64,000 nucleotides of DNA from assembly GCF_001697225.1 (NCBI RefSeq), contig NZ_CP014671.1:1054001-1118000 (forward strand), read 5' to 3'. How positions within the stretch are numbered: the first letter of the stretch is position 1; each line of letters begins with the position of its first letter. Positions 26,076-34,152 of the stretch are shown here, one piece after another. The notes under the pieces were generated by a model. The model saw only the letters and a list, made by a program, of their open reading frames with translations. It had not been told where the DNA came from and did no database searches. This DNA comes from Immundisolibacter cernigliae. GTDB lineage: Bacteria; Pseudomonadota; Gammaproteobacteria; Immundisolibacterales; Immundisolibacteraceae. A program made the position numbers and the translations under genes.

Positions 26076-26809
26076 GGACCGCGCGGCAGTGGATTCTGAT
26101 CACCGGCGCCAGCCGCGGCATCGGGCGCGCCATAGCCCTGCGTCTGGCTGGCGACGGCTTCGGTCTGGTGCTGCACGGCCGCAGCCCGTCGCCGGACCTG
26201 CAGCAGACGGCCGAGCAGGCACAGGCGCACGGCGTGCCGACCCGCATCGTGCATTTCGACATCGCGGATCGCGCCGCCGCCGCCGCGGCGCTGGAGGCGG
26301 ATGTGGCCGCCCACGGCGCACCCTATGGCGTGGTGTGCAACGCCGGCATGCGGCGCGACGGCATCTTTCCGGCGCTGACCGCGGACGACTGGGATAACGT
26401 GCTGGGCACCAACCTGGACGGCTTCTACAACGTCCTGCGGCCACTGGTGCTGCCCATGATCCGGCGCCGCAAACCGGGGCGCATCGTCACCCTGTCGTCG
26501 ATGGCGGGCCTTGCCGGCAACCGAGGCCAGGTCAACTACAGCGCGGCCAAGGGCGGCATCATCGGCGCCAGCAAGGCGCTGGCGCTGGAGCTGGCGACCC
26601 GCGGCATCACCGTCAACTGCGTCGCACCGGGGCTGATCGGAACCGACATGATCCAGGGCGTGCCGCTCGATGAACTGCTGCGGGACATCCCGATGCGCCG
26701 CGTAGGCGAGCCCGGGGAAGTCGCAAGCCTGGTCGGCTATCTGATGTCGGAAGGCGCGGCCTACATCACGCGCCAGGTGATCTCGGTCAACGGCGGGATG
26801 AGCACGTGA
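26072..26809 (+). CDS. FabG-type 3-oxoacyl-ACP reductase of the aryl polyene locus (ApeQ-like)
   Basis: A 245-residue short-chain dehydrogenase. The NADPH-binding TGASRGIG is at residues 11-18, CNAGMRRDG near 90, and the catalytic Ser (VTLSSMAG), Tyr and Lys (YSAAKGG) follow in order; the C-terminus is the usual NGGMST. It reduces the beta-keto group formed by the ketosynthase. The end of the gene lies in a 98-bp tandem duplication, so its last ~20 codons appear a second time downstream in a separate short frame. Confidence 0.92.
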   Translation: MRTARQWILITGASRGIGRAIALRLAGDGFGLVLHGRSPSPDLQQTAEQAQAHGVPTRIVHFDIADRAAAAAALEADVAAHGAPYGVVCNAGMRRDGIFPALTADDWDNVLGTNLDGFYNVLRPLVLPMIRRRKPGRIVTLSSMAGLAGNRGQVNYSAAKGGIIGASKALALELATRGITVNCVAPGLIGTDMIQGVPLDELLRDIPMRRVGEPGEVASLVGYLMSEGAAYITRQVISVNGGMST

Positions 26810-26942
26810 GACTGCCGGCGCGATCAGGGCTGTCATCGCGCGCCTCGGAAGGCGCGGCCTACATCACGCGCCAGGTGATCTCGGTCAACGGCGGGATGAG
26901 CACGTGAGACTGCCGGCGCGATCAGGGCTGTCATCGCGCGCC
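26747..26942 (+). repeat. Perfect 98-bp tandem duplication at the reductase/deacetylase junction
   Basis: Bases 26747-26844 are repeated exactly at 26845-26942. The unit covers the last 63 bases of the fabG-like gene and the first 13 codons of the deacetylase gene, including the GTGA overlap that couples them. The first copy's GTG (26806) opens a 33-codon frame that reads the deacetylase N-terminus and then, because 98 is not a multiple of three, enters the reductase C-terminus in frame and stops at 26907. The second copy's GTG (26904) starts the full deacetylase. The copies are identical, so the duplication is recent or an assembly artefact. Confidence 0.95.
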
Positions 26943-28508
26943 GATGTGCTGGCACTGGCGTATGCCGCCGCCACCGCCGGGTCGGTGGGCGTGTTCGGCT
27001 TCTCGCTGCCAAGCGTCGGCATCCCGGCGGCAATCCTGCTGGCGCTGTTCGCCGACGGCATCGCGCGGCCCGGATCGAGCCTGTTCTACCCGACCGTCAC
27101 CCACGGCCCGCGCACCGGCCGGCGCGTGGCCCTGAGCTTCGATGACGGGCCGGACCCGCAGGTGACCCCAGCGGTGCTCGATGCACTGGCGCAATACGAC
27201 GCGCGGGCGACCTTCTTCACCATCGGCCGTTCGCTGGAAGCGCATCCGCACTTGGCGCAGCGCCTGATGGCGGAGCAGCACGAGCTGGGCAATCATTCCT
27301 GGCAGCACTCCCGCTGGCAGAACTTTTTCGGCGTCCGCCGCCAGCTGCGGGAAATCGCGCGTGGCGGGCAGGCGGTTGCCACGCTCACCGGCGCTACGCA
27401 CCCGCCGCTGTATCGGCCGCCGATCGGGCTGAAGAGTCCACCGCTGGCACAGGCCGCGCGGCGCCTGCAACTGACCCTGGTCGCCTGGTCGCTGCACAGC
27501 CGCGACAGCCGGAGCGATGACCCGCAACGGATCGCACGGCGCGTGCTGCGCAAGATCCGCCCTGGCGACATCGTGCTGATGCACGACGGACACGACCGGC
27601 CCGGTCACCATCGCCCGGCCTGTGCGCCGGCGCTGCAACTGATCCTGCAGGGCCTGCACGAGCGGCACCTGCGGTGCGTCACCGTGTCCGAGCTGCTGGG
27701 CCGCGACCAGCCCAACGCGGGCATCCCCGTGCAGCCGGCCACGGCGCGGGCCCGCGGCGACCCGGAACTGCTGGGCGCCAACCGCGGGTTTTACGATCCG
27801 CTGTGGCGCGACGCACGCCTGGTCGCACCCGAGCGATTCAATACCTGGCCGCTGGTGCAGTCGCTACTGGATCGGTCGCCGCGCCGGCTGGAAGTCGCCC
27901 CCGGCCTGCGGCCACGCCTGCCGATCGCCGGCACGCAGTTCGTCGATATCAGCGCACCGGCACTGGCGCGGCTGCGCGAGCGTGGCGGGCGGGCGACGCA
28001 GGGCAACATCACCGCCCTGCCCTTTCCGGATGGCGCCTTCGATCTGGTCTGTGCGCTGGACATCGTCGAACATGTCGACGATGACGACGGCGCCCTGTCC
28101 GAGCTGTCCCGCGTGGCGGCGCCGGGCGCCGCGCTGCTGCTGTCGGTGCCGCTGCACCCGGCGCAGTGGACGGCCTTCGACGATTTCGTCGGCCACCGCC
28201 GCCGCTATGAGCCGCAGCGGCTACGCTCGAAACTCGCCGAGCATGGATTCGCGGTGGACCAGAGCGCGGTTTACGGCATGCAGCCGAAATCGTCGCGCCT
28301 GCTGGACCTTGGAATGTGGCACCTGGTGCACCGACGCCAACGCGCGATGTGGTGGTACAACCATGTCTTCATGCCGCTGGGCGTGCGCTTTCAGAAGAAA
28401 CTCGTGCTGGTGCCGGGCCTGATCGATGACCCGAACGTGGCCGAGATCATTCTGGTGTGCCGCAAAACCGGCACTGCGGCGACACCACAACCGGCATCCC
28501 GGCCCTGA
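26904..28508 (+). CDS. Polysaccharide deacetylase fused to a SAM-dependent methyltransferase
   Basis: A 534-residue two-domain protein. After a hydrophobic N-terminal segment (about 14-50), residues 73-265 form a NodB-type deacetylase with the metal Asp in SFDDGPDP (80-84) and the H-x3-H ligand pair in NHSWQHS. Residues ~290-520 form a class I methyltransferase with LPFPDGAFDLVCALDIVEHV, though the glycine-rich SAM loop is weak. Aryl polyene clusters commonly contain a separate methyltransferase; fusion to a deacetylase is unusual to my knowledge. The start is the GTG in the second copy of the 98-bp duplication. Anchor deacetylation plus ring methylation is a guess. Confidence 0.85.
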   Translation: MRLPARSGLSSRADVLALAYAAATAGSVGVFGFSLPSVGIPAAILLALFADGIARPGSSLFYPTVTHGPRTGRRVALSFDDGPDPQVTPAVLDALAQYDARATFFTIGRSLEAHPHLAQRLMAEQHELGNHSWQHSRWQNFFGVRRQLREIARGGQAVATLTGATHPPLYRPPIGLKSPPLAQAARRLQLTLVAWSLHSRDSRSDDPQRIARRVLRKIRPGDIVLMHDGHDRPGHHRPACAPALQLILQGLHERHLRCVTVSELLGRDQPNAGIPVQPATARARGDPELLGANRGFYDPLWRDARLVAPERFNTWPLVQSLLDRSPRRLEVAPGLRPRLPIAGTQFVDISAPALARLRERGGRATQGNITALPFPDGAFDLVCALDIVEHVDDDDGALSELSRVAAPGAALLLSVPLHPAQWTAFDDFVGHRRRYEPQRLRSKLAEHGFAVDQSAVYGMQPKSSRLLDLGMWHLVHRRQRAMWWYNHVFMPLGVRFQKKLVLVPGLIDDPNVAEIILVCRKTGTAATPQPASRP

Positions 28509-28509
28509 C

Positions 28510-29193
28510 GTGGCTGCCCAAACGGACTGGGCGGGTGAGCTGTGGCGCGGGTTCAAGGCGCATTTCTGGCTCAAGATGCTGTGCGCCTGGCTGCTCGCCC
28601 TGGGCTTCTTCCCCTGTTACTTCCTGCTGCTCAAGGCTCCCCTGTGGCCGGTCACGTGGATGCCCGTCACGGCGCCTGATCGCTGGATCGGCTTCTGGCC
28701 GGACTCCCTGTGGCTGTACGTTTCGCTGTGGGTGTATGTGCCGCTGGCGCCGGGCCTGCTCACGGACCGACGCGAACTTACGGACTATTACCGGGCGATG
28801 GTTGCGCTCAGCCTGAGCGGCCTGGCGGTGTTCCTGCTGTGGCCGACGGCCAGTCCGCGCCCGCCGATCGACTGGATGCAGCATCCGCCGTTCGGGCCGA
28901 TCATCGCGGCCGACGACGTGGGCAACGCCCTGCCGTCGCTGCACGCGGCCTTTGCCGTGTTCTCGGCAATCTGGCTGGACCGCCTGCTGCGCCGCATCGG
29001 CGCGCCGCTGTGGCTGCGAATTGCGAACGTCTGCTGGGGGCTGGGAATTCTGTATTCGACCATCGCCACCCGCCAGCACGTGGCGGTGGACATCGCCGCC
29101 GGCTCGGCGCTGGGCTGGCTGGCAGCGATGCTGCACGCCCGCTGGCTGCGCTCGCGCCGGCCTGCGTTCGGGAAACCTGCAAATTCCGAATGA
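28510..29193 (+). CDS. PAP2-superfamily membrane phosphatase
   Basis: A 227-residue membrane protein with five to six hydrophobic segments. The PAP2 active site is recognisable as PSLHAAFAVF (phosphatase motif 2) and STIATRQHVAVDIAAG (motif 3, with R-x4-H-x3-D). The first motif is degenerate (WPTASPRPP). The layout resembles inositolphosphorylceramide-synthase-like phosphatases that act on lipid phosphates. It begins with a GTG one base after the deacetylase stop and so ends the plus-strand arm. It may recycle a lipid-phosphate carrier used for the polyene. Confidence 0.82.
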   Translation: MAAQTDWAGELWRGFKAHFWLKMLCAWLLALGFFPCYFLLLKAPLWPVTWMPVTAPDRWIGFWPDSLWLYVSLWVYVPLAPGLLTDRRELTDYYRAMVALSLSGLAVFLLWPTASPRPPIDWMQHPPFGPIIAADDVGNALPSLHAAFAVFSAIWLDRLLRRIGAPLWLRIANVCWGLGILYSTIATRQHVAVDIAAGSALGWLAAMLHARWLRSRRPAFGKPANSE

Positions 29194-29285
29194 CGGGAAA
29201 CGGGCTGGCGCGACCGAGCAGCGCGGCCCGACGATCGGGAGTGTCGCTGCCCGCTCACCGGCCCGCCCGACACTGCGCAACGTGG

Positions 29286-29307
29286 TCTTAGCGTCTTAGC
29301 GTCTTAG
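29286..29307. repeat. Interrupted 8-bp tandem repeat (TCTTAGCG) used as insertion target
   Basis: Two full copies of TCTTAGCG (29286-29293, 29294-29301) are followed by TCTTAG, after which the first IS5-family element begins. The missing CG is found directly after the TTAG that follows the second element (31751-31754). The original site was therefore three exact copies, and the element entered the TTAG of the third. Confidence 0.85.
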
Positions 29308-30526
29308 GGAAACGCTGATCAATCCCCGAAACCAGCGCTATGGACATGACGGCGCTGACGCGTGACCGCCCCTGGGGAAAAACGGCCCGTTTTCGGGTGT
29401 GGATCGGGCCAATGTGCGTGTTCTGGCCGGATATTCCGGTTTTGGGCTCCCTCAGGACGCACGGAGGGTGTGCCGCGCCCGAAGGCGCCAGCCGGCAATC
29501 ACCACGTTGGCCAGGCCGAACAGCGTGAACAGCTGCGCCTGGTTCTTGGCCAGCCCCCGGTAACGCGCCTTGCGGTGCTTGAACAGGTTCTTGATGATGT
29601 GAAACGGATGCTCGACCTTGGCCCGCAGGCTCGCCTTGACCTGTTCGATCCGTTCCTGCAGGCGGCCCAGCGCGTCATCGGGCAGGGCCCGGCGCACGCC
29701 CGGGCGCAGCGCCACGTGCCAGGTGACCGGCGTGTCCCGATTCTCCGGGCGCTTGGCTACGCCCTGGTAGCCGGCATCGCCCAGCGCGTCCGTTTCCTGC
29801 CCGTGCAGCAGGGCGTGCGCCTGGGTCACGTCGTTGACGTTGGCCGGCGTGGTCAGCACCGTGTGCACCAGCCCCGAGTCCAGGTCGACCCCGATGTGCG
29901 CCTTCATGCCAAAGTGCCACTGGTTCCCCTTCTTGGCCTGATGCATGTCCGGATCGCGCGCCCGGTCGCGGTTCTTGGTCGACGGCGGGGCGGCGATCAG
30001 CGTCGCATCCACGAGGGTGCCCTCACGCAGCAGCAGGCCCTGGCGGGCCAGGTGATCGCGAATCGTCTCGAAGATCACCCGGCTCAGACCCTGATCTTCC
30101 AGCAGGCGGCGGAACTTCAGCAGCGTGGTCGCATCCGGCGCCGCCTCGCGGGCCAGGTCGATGCCGATGAAGCAGCGGATGGCGTGGCTGTCGTACACGG
30201 CGTCCTCGATGCCCTCGTCCGACAGCCCAAAGCACTGCTGCGCCACGTACATGCGCAGCATGCGCGACAGCCCCAGCGGCGGGCGGCCCGGGCCCTTGCC
30301 GGCCGGGTAGAACGGCGCCAGCGCCGCCTCCAGCTGCGCCCACGGCGTCACCGCCTGCAGCTGCGCCAGGAAGCGCTCGCGGCGCGTCTGCTTCTTCTTG
30401 CCGGCGTACTCGAGGTCGGAAAAGCTCGTTTGCATGACGTCTGCTCACCACCGCTGCGGACCAGGTCACATTGTCTCAGGACCAAGGTCTCATGCCTCCA
30501 ACGGGAGGGAATAAATCAGCGTTTCC
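29308..30526 (-). mobile_element. IS5-family insertion sequence, first of two tandem copies
   Basis: About 1219 bp, bounded by terminal inverted repeats that begin GGAAACGCTGAT at both ends and flanked by TTAG on each side (29304-29307 and 30527-30530), the 4-bp target duplication expected for this family. It carries a single transposase gene on the minus strand. It differs from the second copy by one C in a C-run near the left end (four against five). Confidence 0.92.
29452..30435 (-). CDS. IS5-family transposase (copy 1)
   Basis: A 327-residue DDE transposase identical in sequence to the copy at 30.7-31.7 kb. An N-terminal IS5-type domain (GLSRMLRMYVAQQCFGLSDEGIEDA) precedes the catalytic core: Asp143 (TLVDATLI), Asp220 (LGDAGYQG) and Glu275 in the family motif KVEHPFHIIK, with the expected basic residues after it. 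It is full length with no frameshift, so probably active. Transcription would start from the right-hand end, next to the junction with copy 2. Confidence 0.95.
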   Translation of the reverse strand: MQTSFSDLEYAGKKKQTRRERFLAQLQAVTPWAQLEAALAPFYPAGKGPGRPPLGLSRMLRMYVAQQCFGLSDEGIEDAVYDSHAIRCFIGIDLAREAAPDATTLLKFRRLLEDQGLSRVIFETIRDHLARQGLLLREGTLVDATLIAAPPSTKNRDRARDPDMHQAKKGNQWHFGMKAHIGVDLDSGLVHTVLTTPANVNDVTQAHALLHGQETDALGDAGYQGVAKRPENRDTPVTWHVALRPGVRRALPDDALGRLQERIEQVKASLRAKVEHPFHIIKNLFKHRKARYRGLAKNQAQLFTLFGLANVVIAGWRLRARHTLRAS

Positions 30527-30530
30527 TTAG

Positions 30531-31750
30531 GGAAACGCTGATCAATCCCCCGAAACCAGCGCTATGGACATGACGGCGCTGACGCGTGACCGCCCCTGGG
30601 GAAAAACGGCCCGTTTTCGGGTGTGGATCGGGCCAATGTGCGTGTTCTGGCCGGATATTCCGGTTTTGGGCTCCCTCAGGACGCACGGAGGGTGTGCCGC
30701 GCCCGAAGGCGCCAGCCGGCAATCACCACGTTGGCCAGGCCGAACAGCGTGAACAGCTGCGCCTGGTTCTTGGCCAGCCCCCGGTAACGCGCCTTGCGGT
30801 GCTTGAACAGGTTCTTGATGATGTGAAACGGATGCTCGACCTTGGCCCGCAGGCTCGCCTTGACCTGTTCGATCCGTTCCTGCAGGCGGCCCAGCGCGTC
30901 ATCGGGCAGGGCCCGGCGCACGCCCGGGCGCAGCGCCACGTGCCAGGTGACCGGCGTGTCCCGATTCTCCGGGCGCTTGGCTACGCCCTGGTAGCCGGCA
31001 TCGCCCAGCGCGTCCGTTTCCTGCCCGTGCAGCAGGGCGTGCGCCTGGGTCACGTCGTTGACGTTGGCCGGCGTGGTCAGCACCGTGTGCACCAGCCCCG
31101 AGTCCAGGTCGACCCCGATGTGCGCCTTCATGCCAAAGTGCCACTGGTTCCCCTTCTTGGCCTGATGCATGTCCGGATCGCGCGCCCGGTCGCGGTTCTT
31201 GGTCGACGGCGGGGCGGCGATCAGCGTCGCATCCACGAGGGTGCCCTCACGCAGCAGCAGGCCCTGGCGGGCCAGGTGATCGCGAATCGTCTCGAAGATC
31301 ACCCGGCTCAGACCCTGATCTTCCAGCAGGCGGCGGAACTTCAGCAGCGTGGTCGCATCCGGCGCCGCCTCGCGGGCCAGGTCGATGCCGATGAAGCAGC
31401 GGATGGCGTGGCTGTCGTACACGGCGTCCTCGATGCCCTCGTCCGACAGCCCAAAGCACTGCTGCGCCACGTACATGCGCAGCATGCGCGACAGCCCCAG
31501 CGGCGGGCGGCCCGGGCCCTTGCCGGCCGGGTAGAACGGCGCCAGCGCCGCCTCCAGCTGCGCCCACGGCGTCACCGCCTGCAGCTGCGCCAGGAAGCGC
31601 TCGCGGCGCGTCTGCTTCTTCTTGCCGGCGTACTCGAGGTCGGAAAAGCTCGTTTGCATGACGTCTGCTCACCACCGCTGCGGACCAGGTCACATTGTCT
31701 CAGGACCAAGGTCTCATGCCTCCAACGGGAGGGAATAAATCAGCGTTTCC
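30531..31750 (-). mobile_element. IS5-family insertion sequence, second tandem copy
   Basis: About 1220 bp, in the same orientation as copy 1 and separated from it by only TTAG. It is followed by another TTAG (31751-31754). The junction of the two copies (30517-30540) is a perfect palindrome of two facing 10-bp ends around TTAG. No cargo lies between the copies. Confidence 0.92.
30676..31659 (-). CDS. IS5-family transposase (copy 2)
   Basis: Identical 327-residue transposase to copy 1, lying exactly 1224 bases further on, with the same DDE residues (Asp143, Asp220, Glu275). Either copy could mobilise both elements, and possibly the short repeats in this region that share the IS ends. Confidence 0.95.
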   Translation of the reverse strand: MQTSFSDLEYAGKKKQTRRERFLAQLQAVTPWAQLEAALAPFYPAGKGPGRPPLGLSRMLRMYVAQQCFGLSDEGIEDAVYDSHAIRCFIGIDLAREAAPDATTLLKFRRLLEDQGLSRVIFETIRDHLARQGLLLREGTLVDATLIAAPPSTKNRDRARDPDMHQAKKGNQWHFGMKAHIGVDLDSGLVHTVLTTPANVNDVTQAHALLHGQETDALGDAGYQGVAKRPENRDTPVTWHVALRPGVRRALPDDALGRLQERIEQVKASLRAKVEHPFHIIKNLFKHRKARYRGLAKNQAQLFTLFGLANVVIAGWRLRARHTLRAS

Positions 31751-32266
31751 TTAGCGGTTGCCGCGCAGGCCGTCTTCGTGATGGTCACGCTCACCCTGCC
31801 GGTTGTCGTGGCCACCTGACTGACGACCATCGCGTCCGTCCCCGTGGTCCTGTTGTCCGCTGTCACGACGACCATCGAGTCCATCGTGCCGGTTCTGGTA
31901 GCCGCCGTCGCGGCGACCGCCACGCTCCCGATAGTGCGGAACGTAAACGTTGCGGTACCAGTCGTGGTTCACGAAATGGACCCGCTCGCCGCAGGCTCCA
32001 TACTCGCGGCAGTATTTTTTCCAGTTCCGGGAGTGACCTGGCCGGACGAGCAGGTAGACCGGTTCCCGGTAGCGGGCGCCGCGCTCGATGTACATCGGCT
32101 CGGAGTAATAAACCCGTGGCCGTGGGTAGTCCCCAATGTCGATACGACCGTAAAAACCCGGCTCACCGACACTGATCGAAACGCCCACATCGGCGGCGAA
32201 TACCGGTGCGCCATAGGCCGCCAGTCCCATCAGGGCTCCGGCCACGAGTGCAATTGTCCTGTTCAT
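31751..32266 (-). CDS. Exported hypothetical protein with a His/Asp/Gly/Arg-rich tail
   Basis: A 171-residue protein with a signal peptide (residues 1-24, ending VFA-A). The mature part starts with a beta-type ADVGVSISVGEPGFYGRIDIG and YSEPMYIERGARYREPVYL, a pattern common in small exported proteobacterial proteins of unknown function. A short basic region with two cysteines (KKYCREYGACGER) follows, and the last ~60 residues are low complexity (H, D, G, R, Q). The stop codon TAA lies inside the TTAG target of the neighbouring IS, so the insertion just spares the reading frame. Metal binding by the tail is possible but unproven. Confidence 0.72.
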   Translation of the reverse strand: MNRTIALVAGALMGLAAYGAPVFAADVGVSISVGEPGFYGRIDIGDYPRPRVYYSEPMYIERGARYREPVYLLVRPGHSRNWKKYCREYGACGERVHFVNHDWYRNVYVPHYRERGGRRDGGYQNRHDGLDGRRDSGQQDHGDGRDGRQSGGHDNRQGERDHHEDGLRGNR

Positions 32267-32555
32267 CGAATACTCATTCCTGGTCAGTTCGGCGCGCATG
32301 CGTGCGCGCCGCTGTACGGTGCCGACTATGCGAAGTTGCCTGCAAGCAAACCGTACGTTATCGAACATAGCCCGTGCTGATTCGGATTCGCACGGACATC
32401 TGTACAGCCACCGGGTCAACCACGAACCGGTGATCGTGCGTTGGCGTACGGAAGCGGTAGGCCGGTTCGCGTAGTTTTGGCGCTGTTATCCCATTCGCCC
32501 CGTCTTTGCACATACGCAAAATCCGGGAGCGAGTGTCTTCTCAGGAGAAAGCTGC

Positions 32556-32633
32556 ATGAAATATTCAATGGTTTTTGTTGCGCTGATGACCGTGATTGGA
32601 ATTGGCGCATGTGACCGGCAGCCGGCGACTACC
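32556..32633 (+). pseudogene. 5' part of a collagen-like lipoprotein gene split by an IS481 element
   Basis: An ATG preceded by AGGAG begins a lipoprotein leader: a short hydrophobic region with lipobox IGAC (Cys19), then DRQPATT. The IS481 element follows at codon 26. The remainder of the gene is found in the same frame at 33720, and joining across one copy of the 6-bp target duplication gives an uninterrupted frame of 111 residues. Confidence 0.82.
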
Positions 32634-33600
32634 TGTCACGTCCCGGCCGATTATTTGGCCTTCGATGAAACAGCTCCGGTTTTGAAGCGTACCAGTGCTG
32701 AAGCGCTTGAGCCGGAGTCTGGGCGTTCAGTGCCTTCTGCGGCAAGTGGTGGTTGTAGAGCGTGACATAGCGGTGCAGGGTCTGCTCCAGGTCCTCGCTG
32801 GACCTGAAGTGGTGCGTGCGCAGCAGGTCCGCGATGCGCCCGTTGAAGCGCTCGACCATGCCATTGGTCTGCGGGTGGCGCGGGGGCGTCAGACGGTGCT
32901 CGATGCCCAGTTCCTGGCACAGGCGATCGAACTCATGCGTCCCGGTCGGGGCCCGCGCCCGGCTCCCGAACAGCCGGTCCGTGAACTCGGTGCCGTTGTC
33001 GGTGAGCAGGCGCGTGATGCGCACCGGGCAGGCCGTGGCCAGGGCACTGAGGAAGGCGCGCGCCGAGCGCGCGCTCTTGTCGGCTTTCAGGGCCACGTAA
33101 ACCCAGCGGGTGGCCCGATCGATGGCCACGAACAGGAACCGGCGCCGGTCCTCGTCGGCCATCTGCGGCAGGTACTTCACGTCGACGTGCACAAAGCCGG
33201 GCACGTAGGTCTTGAAGGTCTTGCTGACCGCTTTGTCCGGCGCCGGGCGCAGGGCGCGCAGGTTGCCCACGCCGTGGCGGCGCAGGCAGCGGTCCAGCCC
33301 GGAGCGGGACACGTCCGGACACAGGAACTCGCGCGTCACCGCCAGCAGGTCGTCCAGCGGCAGCAGCAGGGCCCGGCGCAGGTAGACCACGATCGCCTCC
33401 TGGCCGGGGGTCAACGTCGTTTGCAGGCGGTGCGCGGTGTGCGGCCGGTCGTAGACATCCGGGCGCCGCTTCCATTTGTAGATCGTCGGCTCGGTGACGC
33501 CAAAGCGGCGGGCCAGCACCGCCACCGGCTCATCACTGGCCGCGATCTGCGCCCGCACGTGGGGCGTGGTGCGGGCTTGTTTGTGCAGTGCAATCAGCAT
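32629..33600 (-). CDS. IS481-family transposase
   Basis: A 323-residue transposase. An N-terminal helix-turn-helix (about 24-46; [16 protein letters not shown]) precedes an integrase core with Asp140 (HVDVKYLP), Asp201 (LLTDNGTEF) and Glu250 (NGMVERFNG). It is full length for the family and probably functional. The frame runs through the left inverted repeat: the last sense codon takes two bases and the TAG stop all three from the flanking duplicated target (32629-32633), so the exact C-terminus depends on the insertion site. Confidence 0.94.
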   Translation of the reverse strand: MLIALHKQARTTPHVRAQIAASDEPVAVLARRFGVTEPTIYKWKRRPDVYDRPHTAHRLQTTLTPGQEAIVVYLRRALLLPLDDLLAVTREFLCPDVSRSGLDRCLRRHGVGNLRALRPAPDKAVSKTFKTYVPGFVHVDVKYLPQMADEDRRRFLFVAIDRATRWVYVALKADKSARSARAFLSALATACPVRITRLLTDNGTEFTDRLFGSRARAPTGTHEFDRLCQELGIEHRLTPPRHPQTNGMVERFNGRIADLLRTHHFRSSEDLEQTLHRYVTLYNHHLPQKALNAQTPAQALQHWYASKPELFHRRPNNRPGRDR

Positions 33601-33713
33601 GCGGACACCTCCCGATCAACCGCTTTCCCGTCCCCTGCCAGCTCCCGGAACACCTCGCGCGCCAGCAGCAGCGGGGACCGAGACGGAACTATATGATGAT
33701 CCGGGATGGAACA
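32634..33713 (-). mobile_element. IS481-family insertion sequence
   Basis: A 1080-bp element bounded by imperfect inverted repeats starting TGT (left TGTCACGTCCCGG, right, on the other strand, TGTTCCATCCCGG) and flanked by a direct 6-bp duplication ACTACC (32628-32633 and 33714-33719). It carries one transposase on the minus strand. It interrupts a collagen-like lipoprotein gene. Confidence 0.92.
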
Positions 33714-33977
33714 ACTACCGTCGTCGCGGTCCCTGGTCCCGCCGGGCCGCCGGGCGCGACTGGCCCTGCCGCCCAGAAGGGTGCTACCGGCGCTACCGGA
33801 GCAACCGGCTATACGGGTGCCACCGGCGAGACCGGGGCGACGGGCAACACCGGCTCAACTGGCTATACCGGGGCAACCGGCGACACCGGCGCCACGGGCT
33901 CATCCGGCGCGGAAGGGGCGCAAGGCGAGCCCGGCAAAGCCGGTGGCGAAACGACCGTGATCGTGACGCCCAAGTAG
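33714..33977 (+). pseudogene. 3' part of the split collagen-like lipoprotein gene
   Basis: Continues the interrupted lipoprotein with [16 protein letters not shown] and then about 20 Gly-x-Thr/Ala/Glu triplets ([13 protein letters not shown] type), ending in [11 protein letters not shown] and a TAG. Bacterial collagen-like proteins form surface triple helices. The short repeats at DNA level (runs of GGCxxxACC-type units) could also expand or contract. A start at the ATG at 33693 inside the IS end would give a 94-residue protein without a lipoprotein leader, which is unlikely to be exported. Confidence 0.8.
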
Positions 33978-34152
33978 GCTTCCCGGCAGGGCCCCAGCAC
34001 TCCGGACCCGCATTCGCGCGCGGTGCTCGGGCTTGCCTGAAACAGGCGTGATGAATTGTCAAATGCCGAGCACCGCGCTGCTCGCGTGCCGAGCGCCCGG
34101 GAAGCGCTCCCCCAGGAAAATTCGGGATGGTTTTAATCTGGATTTCCCGAAA

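Noticed and set aside
29308-31750. Composite transposon formed by two IS5 copies
   Set aside because: Only four bases lie between the copies, so there is no cargo; it is a tandem dimer.
33720-33960. Short repeated GGCxxxACC units that could suggest a CRISPR or other array
   Set aside because: The period is a few codons, in frame, and encodes Gly-x-Thr triplets of a collagen-like protein; there are no spacers or cas genes.
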